From positions 1 through 13,154 of the forward strand of contig CANHMJ010000036.1 of assembly GCA_947461805.1 (NCBI GenBank): a stretch of 13,154 nucleotides of DNA. The letters run 5' to 3'. The notes below the pieces were generated by a model, which was given only the letters and a program-made list of their open reading frames with translations, was not told the origin of the DNA and searched no databases. A program made the translations under genes and the position numbers. Of this stretch, positions 1 to 6,005 are shown piece by piece. Numbering within the stretch: position 1 is the stretch's first letter; each line of letters opens with the position of its first letter. This DNA comes from Burkholderiaceae bacterium (GTDB lineage Bacteria > Pseudomonadota > Gammaproteobacteria > Burkholderiales > Burkholderiaceae).

Positions 1-402
1 CACGATAAGGACACTTGCATCGGTTGCGCTTACTGCTCCTATGCTTGCCCATTTGGCGCGCCACAGTTCCCAAGCACCGGTACCTTTGGTTTGCGGGGCA
101 AGATGGACAAGTGCACATTCTGTTCTGGCGGCCCAGAAGCCAACGGTAGCGTCGCTGAATTTGAAAAATATGGTCGTAACCGCTTAGCTGAAGGTAAGTT
201 GCCTTTATGCGCTGAGATGTGTTCTACCAAGGCCTTGATTGGTGGTGACGGCGATGTGATTGCCGACATCTTCCGTGCGCGTGTAGTGAAACGTCAAACC
301 GCAGGCAAAAATGCCGGTGCCGATGTGTTTGGCTGGACTACTGCATACGGTCAGCCTGATAAAGCTGGCGCTAAGGCAGCTCCAACTGGAGGCAAGTTAT
401 GA
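1..402 (+). CDS. fdh3B: Formate dehydrogenase iron-sulfur (beta) subunit, 3' part
   Basis: This is the C-terminal 133 residues of an electron-transfer subunit; the 5' end lies before the window. It would pass electrons from the catalytic Mo/W alpha subunit to the cytochrome b gamma subunit encoded downstream. In the visible part, Cys6, Cys9, Cys12 and Cys16-Pro form a classic 4Fe-4S motif (CxxCxxCxxxCP). Cys38, Cys41, Cys70 and Cys74 form a second CxxC...CxxxC cluster, as in FdnH/Fdh3B-type subunits. The tail after about residue 100 is Ala/Gly/Lys-rich and has no hydrophobic segment, so the C-terminal anchor helix of Escherichia coli FdnH is missing. That fits the soluble FDH3-type beta subunit. 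The stop overlaps the next start (ATGA), which indicates translational coupling. Assignment to formate dehydrogenase rather than another four-cluster ferredoxin subunit rests partly on the gamma subunit gene. Confidence 0.88.
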   Translation, partial: HDKDTCIGCAYCSYACPFGAPQFPSTGTFGLRGKMDKCTFCSGGPEANGSVAEFEKYGRNRLAEGKLPLCAEMCSTKALIGGDGDVIADIFRARVVKRQTAGKNAGADVFGWTTAYGQPDKAGAKAAPTGGKL

Positions 403-632
403 GAACCATTCGCACCGTAACTGCTGCGCTGTTAGCCCTTGGTTTTTTGAGCGCCTGCAATAACGAGCCAGGTACATTGGCTCTGAATTCCAAACGGCCC
501 GATATCGCTCCTTACATGGGCGCAGATAATGGCTTTGTAGTTAAAGGCTGGAAACCAGGCGATGCTAAAAGCTGGCAAGAAGAGATCAATAAGCGTAATC
601 AACAACAATCTGAGTACAGCAAAATCAAGTAA
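399..632 (+). CDS. Small lipoprotein in formate dehydrogenase operon
   Basis: This 77-residue protein has a short basic N-terminus (Arg2, Arg5), a hydrophobic stretch at about residues 7-19 and a lipobox, Leu-Ser-Ala-Cys, with the lipidated cysteine at position 20. The mature part of about 57 residues is hydrophilic and has no known catalytic motif. It contains a Tyr-Met-Gly-Ala-Asp-Asn segment and a Trp-Lys-Pro-Gly turn. The start overlaps the stop of the beta-subunit gene by four bases, so the two are almost certainly translated together. The gamma-subunit gene follows 60 bases later. Export and lipidation are read from the sequence. A role as an accessory or anchoring partner of the periplasmic formate dehydrogenase is inferred only from position, perhaps compensating for the beta subunit's missing membrane helix. 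I do not recognise a named family. Confidence 0.85.
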   Translation: MRTIRTVTAALLALGFLSACNNEPGTLALNSKRPDIAPYMGADNGFVVKGWKPGDAKSWQEEINKRNQQQSEYSKIK

Positions 633-692
633 TGGACTTTTGTACCTTTATTCGGAATATTAAATAACAGAATTGCTGTTGAGGAAATTCGC

Positions 693-1760
693 ATGAATCA
701 ATCTATTTGCGCAACACTCCGTCCTTGGGCCTTAGCTACGGGACTGTTTTGCTCGGTTTTTGCAGGCACCAGCTTAGCTCAGCAAGCTCCAGCAGCCGGC
801 CAGCCCGCAACCTTGCCACAGGTCCAATCAGCCAACATCATGGATGTGGGCCGTGCACCTGACGCAACCATTGAGGCGCAACGCAAAGCAGCACAAAATC
901 AGCCTGGAAATAGCGCGCCAATCTGGCGTACTGTAAACAGCGATGATGTTAACTTCGTTAGCATCCCTGATAAGCAGGCTGGCGTACTGATTCAAAAATC
1001 AGGCCAGCAGTGGCGTTTAATTCGTAACGGTGTGATCACCGTTTACGGAGCTTGGTTACTCGCACTTGCATCCGGCGGAATTTTGGCTGTCTTCGTTCTC
1101 AAAGGAAAAATTAAACTGCATGAGCCAATGACGGGCAGAAAAATCAAGCGATTCACAACACTTGAGCGCGTTAATCATTGGACGATGGCATTTAGCTTTA
1201 TTGCGCTTGCCATTACTGGTTTATTGATTCTGTACGGTAAGTACTTTGCAATTGATCTACTAGGCGCAAGTGCCTTCAGTATCTTGTTGCTTGTTAGCAA
1301 AAATATCCATAACTTTGTTGGCCCATTGTTCACTATTAGTTTGATTGCGTTTTTCATCCAATTTGCAAAACGGAATATGCCTGAGAAGGGCGACTGGGAA
1401 TGGATTAAGTCCTTCGGCGGCATGTTTGGCGGTAAGCATGTGCCAGCCAATTATTTCAATCCAGGCGAAAAGTTCTGGTTCTGGTTTGGCATGGTCATTC
1501 TGGGTGGATTAGTTTCGGCGTCCGGTTGGGTTTTAGACATGATCGTTCCAGTGCCTGGCCTTGAGTACTGGCGTGGCACCATGCAGATATCCCACATCAT
1601 TCACACCGTAGGTGCATTGCTCATTACTGCCATGGCTTTTGGCCACATGTATATCGGTAGTATTGGAATGCAAGGTTCAATCGACGGCATGAAAACTGGC
1701 TATGTCGATGAGACTTGGGCAAAAGAACACCACGAAGCTTGGTATCACAAAGTTAAATAA
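693..1760 (+). CDS. fdh3C: Formate dehydrogenase cytochrome b (gamma) subunit
   Basis: This 355-residue membrane subunit would anchor the dehydrogenase and pass electrons from the iron-sulfur subunit to quinone through b-type hemes. An N-terminal signal peptide (about 1-29, ending Ser-Leu-Ala-Gln) precedes a periplasmic stretch of about 80 residues. Hydrophobic segments follow at about 113-136, 163-181, 208-224, 260-283 and 301-320. Candidate heme-ligand histidines are His162 (Arg-Val-Asn-His-Trp), His206 (Asn-Ile-His-Asn-Phe) and His301, His304 and His318 near the end, matching the FdnI/FdoI-type cytochrome b pattern. The protein is longer than E. coli FdnI (about 217 residues) because of the N-terminal extension, a common arrangement in betaproteobacterial and Fdh3-type subunits. 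The ATG has a good ribosome site (GAGGAA, 681-686). A small inverted repeat (AACAG 666-670, CTGTT 676-680) lies just before it. Confidence 0.93.
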   Translation: MNQSICATLRPWALATGLFCSVFAGTSLAQQAPAAGQPATLPQVQSANIMDVGRAPDATIEAQRKAAQNQPGNSAPIWRTVNSDDVNFVSIPDKQAGVLIQKSGQQWRLIRNGVITVYGAWLLALASGGILAVFVLKGKIKLHEPMTGRKIKRFTTLERVNHWTMAFSFIALAITGLLILYGKYFAIDLLGASAFSILLLVSKNIHNFVGPLFTISLIAFFIQFAKRNMPEKGDWEWIKSFGGMFGGKHVPANYFNPGEKFWFWFGMVILGGLVSASGWVLDMIVPVPGLEYWRGTMQISHIIHTVGALLITAMAFGHMYIGSIGMQGSIDGMKTGYVDETWAKEHHEAWYHKVK

Positions 1761-1770
1761 GGAATTGGCT

Positions 1771-2091
1771 ATGAAAAAGACCATCGCACTTCTCGCTTGC
1801 GCATTCACTGCAACCGGAGTATTTGCAAAGTTACCTGCACCGACTCCAGAGCAGGCCGCCGCAGCCGACTTAGCAAAAGCGAAAACAGCTTATGCAGGGC
1901 AAATTAGCGCTTATCAATTGTGTCAGTCTGAAAATGCGGTTGCCAATCGCTATAAGAAAGCGGGAACACCTGCACCAGCAGCCTGTGTACAGCCACCACC
2001 TTTTGTTGCACCAACGGTTCAGGCCGCGGCGGCTCCTGCCCCAGCAGCAGCTCCAGCAGCCGCACCAGCACCTGCAGCTGCAAAAAAGTAA
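1771..2091 (+). CDS. Small secreted Ala/Pro-rich protein, end of formate dehydrogenase operon
   Basis: This 106-residue protein starts 10 bases after the gamma-subunit stop, behind an AAGGAA ribosome site at 1758-1763. A longer reading from 1702 is open but lies inside the gamma gene and would destroy the signal peptide at the N-terminus, so the ATG at 1771 is preferred. The signal peptide runs Met-Lys-Lys-Thr to a cleavage site after Val-Phe-Ala (about residue 19). The mature part has two cysteines, in Gln-Leu-Cys-Gln and Ala-Ala-Cys-Val, that could form a disulfide. A C-terminal tail of about 30 residues is almost wholly Ala and Pro. Such tails are usually disordered spacers. I recognise no family. 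Position suggests a periplasmic accessory to the formate dehydrogenase, but this is inference. It is the last gene before a convergent operon. Confidence 0.8.
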   Translation: MKKTIALLACAFTATGVFAKLPAPTPEQAAAADLAKAKTAYAGQISAYQLCQSENAVANRYKKAGTPAPAACVQPPPFVAPTVQAAAAPAPAAAPAAAPAPAAAKK

Positions 2092-2097
2092 AGTGAG

Positions 2098-2802
2098 TTA
2101 ACCTGCGGCGCGTTCGCGCTGCATGTACCGCTGTGCTGCCTCGGTTTGAGGCTGTGCAAAGAAGGGGGCGCAAGCCCCTTTTTCTATGATTTTTCCTCCA
2201 TCGATAAAAAGGATGGAGTCAGCTAGGCGCCTTACTTGTGCCAGTTGATGCGAGCTAATCAGGACGTCGCAGCCCGATGCAGCAAACTCCTGAATCATGG
2301 CTTCCACTTGGGCTGTTGTCGTTGGGTCCAAATTGGCCGTTGGCTCATCAAGTAGCAGTAAATTGGGATTCTGTAATCGAGCTCTGCCTAAAGATAGTTT
2401 CTGCTTTTCTCCCGCAGAGAGTTGGTGCGCTGGCTGATGTTGTAAGTGATTTAAGCCTACCTCATGTAGTACACGATCGATTTCATGATCGCTCGGCGTA
2501 CGCAAACCATTAAGAGCAATGTTTGTTCGTACGCTGGCCTTGATCATCGGCGTGTGATGCAACACTAAGGCGCTACGAATGTCATCAGCGTAGTTGACGC
2601 TGCCGCCTGCGTTGGATTGAATCAGCCCATGCAATAACTTTAAAAAAGTAGTTTTGCCAGCTCCATTGGGGCCGATGCATGCGGTTATTCCGCCCAGCTG
2701 AATGTCGGTATTCGGGATATCTAAAATAGTGCGTCCATCACGCACAATTTGAATTGCGCGCAATGCAATCTGTTTGGCCTCTAGCTTGATTGGATTAACC
2801 AT
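2098..2802 (-). CDS. tupC: ABC transporter ATP-binding protein, tungstate (Tup) type
   Basis: This 234-residue ATPase would power the permease encoded just upstream. It shows Walker A (GPNGAGKTT, residues 44-52), the ABC signature as LSAGEKQ (about 128-134), Walker B ending in LLLLDEPT (148-155) and the H-loop His185 in SSHQ. The frame is open back to 2874, but the ATG at 2802 is preferred. It overlaps the permease stop by eight bases and gives the usual length for the family, while the extra residues lie inside the permease gene. At the Q-loop the expected Gln (family pattern VFQxP) appears to be His82 (Val-Leu-His-His). The tungstate assignment comes from the permease family and the neighbouring formate dehydrogenase; molybdate or another oxyanion remains possible. 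Its 3' end lies six bases from the converging operon and contains that operon's terminator. Confidence 0.85.
   Translation of the reverse strand: MVNPIKLEAKQIALRAIQIVRDGRTILDIPNTDIQLGGITACIGPNGAGKTTFLKLLHGLIQSNAGGSVNYADDIRSALVLHHTPMIKASVRTNIALNGLRTPSDHEIDRVLHEVGLNHLQHQPAHQLSAGEKQKLSLGRARLQNPNLLLLDEPTANLDPTTTAQVEAMIQEFAASGCDVLISSHQLAQVRRLADSILFIDGGKIIEKGACAPFFAQPQTEAAQRYMQRERAAG
2162..2183 (+). terminator. Rho-independent terminator of the formate dehydrogenase operon, inside tupC
   Basis: GGGGC (2165-2169), loop GCAA and GCCCC (2174-2178) form a strong short stem, followed directly by five T (2179-2183). AAG ahead of the stem can extend it with A-T and G-T pairs. The T tract is on the plus strand, so it ends transcription arriving from the formate dehydrogenase operon, about 70 bases past its last stop codon. 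It sits within the coding region of the opposing ATPase gene; on the minus strand no T tract follows the stem. Confidence 0.75.
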
Positions 2803-3490
2803 AACGCTTCTCTGCAATGGAACGCACTGCAAATGTGAGTAAATTGGCGAGTAGCACAATGGCCAGAAGCACAATGCCGAGCGCTAGAGCGAATGGCAAA
2901 TCGCCTTTACTGGTTTCCAGAGCGATGGCAGTCGTCATCGTGCGGGTAGAGTTGAGAATATTGCCACCCACAATCATCACTGCACCCACTTCCGAGATCG
3001 CTCTAGCTAGACCTGCCAAGATCGCAATAGTGAGCGAGAAGCGGCAATCCCAAAGTAGCCATTTCATATAGCCAAGCCGTGTGAAATGCAGGGATAAAAA
3101 GGTTTCTCGGTGAATCTGCCAAGCATCTTCTAAGACCTGCCTACTCAGGGCGGCCACTAGCGGTGTGGTGAGTAGAAATTGCGCTACCACCATGCCTTTA
3201 ACAGTAAACAGCCAGCCTAATTCACCCAATGGACCACTGCGCGATAAGACTAAATACACTAGCACCCCAATGATGACGGTCGGGACACCCATGAGGGTAT
3301 TGATCGTAATAATGAGCGCGCGCTTACCCCGAAATTGCTCGGTTGCTAGCCAGGCTCCAAGGGGGAGGCCAACCAGTGTGCCCAATACCAAGGCGCTTAG
3401 GCTGACCTGCAGGGAGACCAGCACAATGCTGATAACACCCCGATCAAATTGGGTCAACAGCGCAAAGGCATCTTGAAAGGCGATTAGCAT
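2795..3490 (-). CDS. tupB: ABC transporter permease, tungstate (Tup) type
   Basis: This 231-residue inner-membrane permease has about five hydrophobic segments and a binding-protein-dependent transport (BPD) loop in the C-terminal half. The loop includes Ala-Arg-Ala-Ile-Ser-Glu-Val-Gly-Ala, typical of TupB/WtpB-like tungstate and molybdate permeases. The ATG at 3490 gives a length close to known TupB proteins. The frame is open to 3562, but the added residues are not typical and would cover the likely promoter. A TTG at 3505 with AAGG before it is a second possibility, as the ATG at 3490 has only a weak ribosome site. The stop overlaps the ATPase start (ATGGTTAA). No substrate-binding protein (TupA) gene is in the window, so it must be encoded elsewhere. 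The neighbouring formate dehydrogenase is a likely consumer of the metal. Confidence 0.83.
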   Translation of the reverse strand: MLIAFQDAFALLTQFDRGVISIVLVSLQVSLSALVLGTLVGLPLGAWLATEQFRGKRALIITINTLMGVPTVIIGVLVYLVLSRSGPLGELGWLFTVKGMVVAQFLLTTPLVAALSRQVLEDAWQIHRETFLSLHFTRLGYMKWLLWDCRFSLTIAILAGLARAISEVGAVMIVGGNILNSTRTMTTAIALETSKGDLPFALALGIVLLAIVLLANLLTFAVRSIAEKRYG

Positions 3491-3533
3491 GCCACATTCT
3501 AGCAAGCCTTGCCAGCCGCAGTGGCACAATCCA

Positions 3534-3562
3534 GTTATAGGGATTTTAGTAATAAAGTACAA
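3534..3562 (-). promoter_or_regulatory. Candidate sigma70 promoter for tupBC
   Basis: Read on the minus strand, TTGTAC (3557-3562) and TATAAC (3534-3539) are separated by exactly 17 bases. The -10 box matches the consensus at five of six positions and the -35 box at three. Transcription would begin near 3527, about 37 bases before the permease ATG at 3490. The 97-base divergent gap (3491-3587) must also hold the promoter of the BFD-like gene, for which I see no clear boxes. No recognisable ModE-type dyad was found. Confidence 0.45.
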
Positions 3563-3587
3563 CCGATAGCACGATTAGGTAAGCGGA

Positions 3588-3782
3588 ATGGCAGAAGTAG
3601 TTTGTGTATGCAATGGCATAGTCGACCTGGATTTACGGGAGTATCTGGATACGCACCCGATAAATTCAATCGAAGAATTGCGAGAGCAGGCATCGATCTG
3701 CAATAAATGCATGCAGTGCCAAGAGCTAGTGGAATCCGAGATTTATTACGCCAAGGTACGCCGTCAAAGTGCATCCCAGTAA
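3588..3782 (+). CDS. bfd: BFD-like [2Fe-2S]-binding protein
   Basis: This 64-residue protein matches bacterioferritin-associated ferredoxin. Cys6-x-Cys8 lies near the N-terminus, and Cys38-x-x-Cys41 follows after a linker of about 30 residues; these four would bind one [2Fe-2S] cluster. An additional Cys44 is present. Length is typical (about 60-75 residues). Start and ribosome site are clear (AGGTAAG, 3577-3583). In known systems Bfd gives electrons to bacterioferritin to release stored iron; related BFD domains also serve in other redox enzymes. No bacterioferritin gene is in the window, so its partner here is unknown. It is divergent from tupBC and apparently heads an operon with the phosphatase-family and cardiolipin synthase genes. 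The 3' end overlaps the next gene by 14 bases if that gene starts at 3769. Confidence 0.87.
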   Translation: MAEVVCVCNGIVDLDLREYLDTHPINSIEELREQASICNKCMQCQELVESEIYYAKVRRQSASQ

Positions 3783-4533
3783 GGTGAGCCAATCGCAGAA
3801 TAGGGTCCGTGTCGTGACCTTGAATATGCATAAAGGCGTTTCAGCCTTGCATGCGCATTCGACGATTCACCATTTGAAGCAAGAGATGCGCTCCCATAAC
3901 CCAGACCTTATTTTCATTCAAGAATTTCAACAAGAGCACCGGGGCCGCGTCAGGCGCTTTAGGCAATGGCCTGCGAATGAGTTAAGCCACTTCTTGGCCG
4001 ATGGATTTTGGCACGATTGGCACTATGGCAAAAACGTCGAGTATCACCATGGGCACCATGGTAATGCCATTTTTTCTAAGCACCCCTTACACAAAGGTTT
4101 TAACTACGATATCTCGGCCTACCGTTTTGAGCGCCGCGGTTTGTTGCATAGCTCGATTCAGCTGCCTGGTAGCGATATACCGATTCACTGTTTTTGCGTT
4201 CATTTGGCCTTATTTGAGCGCGGTCGTGAGCGTCAATTACTGGAAATCATTTCGTACATTAACAGCTTGACTCAAGGCGGTCCCAGTATTGTGGCGGGGG
4301 ACTTTAATGATTGGCGTAATCGCGTCAGTAGCCCAATGCGCGATGCTGGATTTTTAGAGGTTTTTGAAGTCCTTACAGGGGCGCCCGCCAAAACCTTCCC
4401 CAGTGTTAAGCCTTTACTGGCGATGGACCGTATTTATGTGCGCGGTTTACAAGTGCATACTGCCGATATCTTGGAAGAATGGTTTAGGCTATCGGATCAC
4501 CTTGCCATTGCTGCTGAATTGGAACTTTTATGA
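3769..4533 (+). CDS. Endonuclease/exonuclease/phosphatase family protein (YbhP-like)
   Basis: This is a 254-residue member of the Mg-dependent EEP fold. Motifs in order are Leu-Asn-Met-His-Lys-Gly (Asn19), Gln-Glu-Phe (Glu52), Gly-Asn-Ala-Ile-Phe-Ser, Val-His-Leu (His145), Gly-Asp-Phe-Asn (177-180), Met-Asp-Arg-Ile (Asp220) and Ser-Asp-His (242-244), so the active site looks complete. The start is uncertain. GTG at 3769 overlaps the BFD gene and has AAGG 12 bases ahead; GTG at 3784 lies one base past the BFD stop and would remove five residues. Neither affects the domain. The 3' end overlaps the cardiolipin synthase start (ATGA). In E. coli the EEP protein YbhP is encoded next to the cardiolipin synthase ClsB (YbhO), so the pairing is conserved and a phospholipid-related role is plausible, though the substrate is unknown. 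Confidence 0.86.
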   Translation: MHPSKVSQSQNRVRVVTLNMHKGVSALHAHSTIHHLKQEMRSHNPDLIFIQEFQQEHRGRVRRFRQWPANELSHFLADGFWHDWHYGKNVEYHHGHHGNAIFSKHPLHKGFNYDISAYRFERRGLLHSSIQLPGSDIPIHCFCVHLALFERGRERQLLEIISYINSLTQGGPSIVAGDFNDWRNRVSSPMRDAGFLEVFEVLTGAPAKTFPSVKPLLAMDRIYVRGLQVHTADILEEWFRLSDHLAIAAELELL

Positions 4534-6005
4534 ATTTCATTGACATGCTGATTGGCCAACAGGCCGACCTTTCTTTTCCCTGGTTTGCACTAGCACACGT
4601 GGTGTTGGTGATTTTATTTGCGCTGCGTTTGATTTGGACTAGGCGGCCAGTAAGCGTTTCGTTTGCTTGGTTTTTGGTCGTAGTGATGTTGCCCGCTGTG
4701 GGAATTATTTTGTATGTCATGTTAGGCGAGCGCCCAGTTGGCCGTAGCCTCACTAAGAAAATTGTTCGCATGGAGCGGGAGCACGCTAAATTACGTAAGC
4801 AGATGTGCGAGCACTATGCGGCGGATCGGGCGCTTTTGCCCATCGAGGCAAATGCATTAAGTCTGCTTGCAGAGTCACAAAAGGGCTCACCCGTCACTGC
4901 TGGTAATCGGATTGAGCTATTCACCGAGTCGCTGACAATTCTGCAAACCTTTGTTCGCGAAATTGATGAAGCTAAAGTCAGCCTGCATATGGAGTTTTAC
5001 ATTTGGGCTTTAGGAGGCGATGCCGACGCAGTGGGCGAGGCAGTGATACGCGCTGCGAAGCGGGGGGTGGCGTGCCGTATTTTGCTGGACTCCTTGGGTA
5101 GTAAGGCTTGGTTCAAGTCAGGCTGGCCCGGTCGATTTAAAGAGGCCGGCATTGCCATTACTGAGGCCTTGCCAATTCAGCTGGGGCGCTTTCAGTTTCG
5201 GCGCGCTGACTTGCGCCTGCACCGTAAGATTTTTGTGATTGATGGTCGCATTGTGTGGACCGGCAGCATGAATTTGGTCGACCCCCGGACCTTTAAACAA
5301 GATTCGGGCGTGGGTGAGTGGGTTGATGCCATGGTCCGGATTGAGGGGCCAGTAACCGCCCAATTTGAGCTCACCTTTTTGTTTGATTGGAGCGTCGATA
5401 ATCCGGCCGTTTCTAGTTTTAAAGATCACCATCTCGTTCCTGCTCTAGATGATGGCAAAGTTTTGGCTCAAGAATTTTCTTCGGGCCCCGTATATCGCGA
5501 CGATATCTTGTATCAAGTATTGCTATCTGCGATTATGGATGCGCGCAGCGAGTTGGTTATTACAACCCCCTACTTTGGGCCGGATGACGGCCTATTGCAG
5601 GCCTTGATGGCTGCCTCGCACCGCGGTGTAAAGGTGACACTCATCGTACCCAAACGCAATGATTCCACTTTAGTTGCTTGGAGCAGTCGCAGTTTTTACG
5701 AGGACCTGCTGCAAGCGGGCGTTCGGATTGCAGAATTCCATGGCGGCTTGTTGCATACCAAAAGTTTGTTAATTGATCGGCGTATTGCAATATTTGGATC
5801 AGTTAATTTTGATCAGCGCAGCTTACGGCTTAATTTTGAGATTAGTTTAATCGTTTACGACCCCGATTTTTGTGCACGCCTCGAGGCTTTGATTCAGAGT
5901 TACCTGAAAAAAGCCGATATAGTAAACGCTGCAAAATGGGCCAAACGCCCGCGCTGGCGTCTATTGCTCGAAAATCTAGCCCACTTGACTTCGCCCTTGC
6001 TTTAA
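4530..6005 (+). CDS. cls: Cardiolipin synthase (phospholipase D family)
   Basis: This 491-residue inner-membrane enzyme would join two phosphatidylglycerol molecules into cardiolipin and glycerol (ClsA-type), or use another phosphatidyl donor. Two N-terminal membrane segments (about 18-36 and 43-65) form the PLDc_N region. Two complete HxKxxxxD catalytic motifs follow: His231, Lys233 and Asp238, with the downstream Gly-Ser-Met-Asn; and His409, Lys411 and Asp416, with Gly-Ser-Val-Asn. Length and order match ClsA (about 486 residues) better than ClsB, which lacks the membrane segments. The start is fixed by the ATGA overlap with the EEP gene. The stop codon is shared by palindrome with the converging CoA-transferase gene (TTTAAA), and there is no visible terminator between them. 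Confidence 0.93.
   Translation: MNFIDMLIGQQADLSFPWFALAHVVLVILFALRLIWTRRPVSVSFAWFLVVVMLPAVGIILYVMLGERPVGRSLTKKIVRMEREHAKLRKQMCEHYAADRALLPIEANALSLLAESQKGSPVTAGNRIELFTESLTILQTFVREIDEAKVSLHMEFYIWALGGDADAVGEAVIRAAKRGVACRILLDSLGSKAWFKSGWPGRFKEAGIAITEALPIQLGRFQFRRADLRLHRKIFVIDGRIVWTGSMNLVDPRTFKQDSGVGEWVDAMVRIEGPVTAQFELTFLFDWSVDNPAVSSFKDHHLVPALDDGKVLAQEFSSGPVYRDDILYQVLLSAIMDARSELVITTPYFGPDDGLLQALMAASHRGVKVTLIVPKRNDSTLVAWSSRSFYEDLLQAGVRIAEFHGGLLHTKSLLIDRRIAIFGSVNFDQRSLRLNFEISLIVYDPDFCARLEALIQSYLKKADIVNAAKWAKRPRWRLLLENLAHLTSPLL

Noticed and set aside
1175..1450. 91-codon minus-strand reading frame inside the gamma subunit gene
   Set aside because: It is antisense to a clear membrane subunit and has no family features.
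1702..1770. Longer start of the Ala/Pro-rich protein
   Set aside because: It lies inside the gamma-subunit gene and would bury the signal peptide; the ATG at 1771 has a good ribosome site.
2803..2874. Longer start of tupC
   Set aside because: It would lie wholly inside tupB and add atypical Cys/Tyr-rich residues; the 8-base overlap start at 2802 fits coupling and family length.
3521..3545. Sigma54-like TGGCAC element before the BFD-like gene
   Set aside because: The matching GC at the -12 position is missing at the required spacing.
3491..3562. Longer start of tupB
   Set aside because: It would cover the best promoter candidate and adds residues unlike the family; only a TTG at 3505 remains a fair alternative.
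3491..3587. Fur box or ModE dyad in the tupB-bfd gap
   Set aside because: No recognisable dyad of either type was found by reading both strands.
5118..5432. 104-codon minus-strand reading frame inside cardiolipin synthase
   Set aside because: It is antisense to a well-conserved gene, has no ribosome site or recognisable domain, and is best explained as a shadow.
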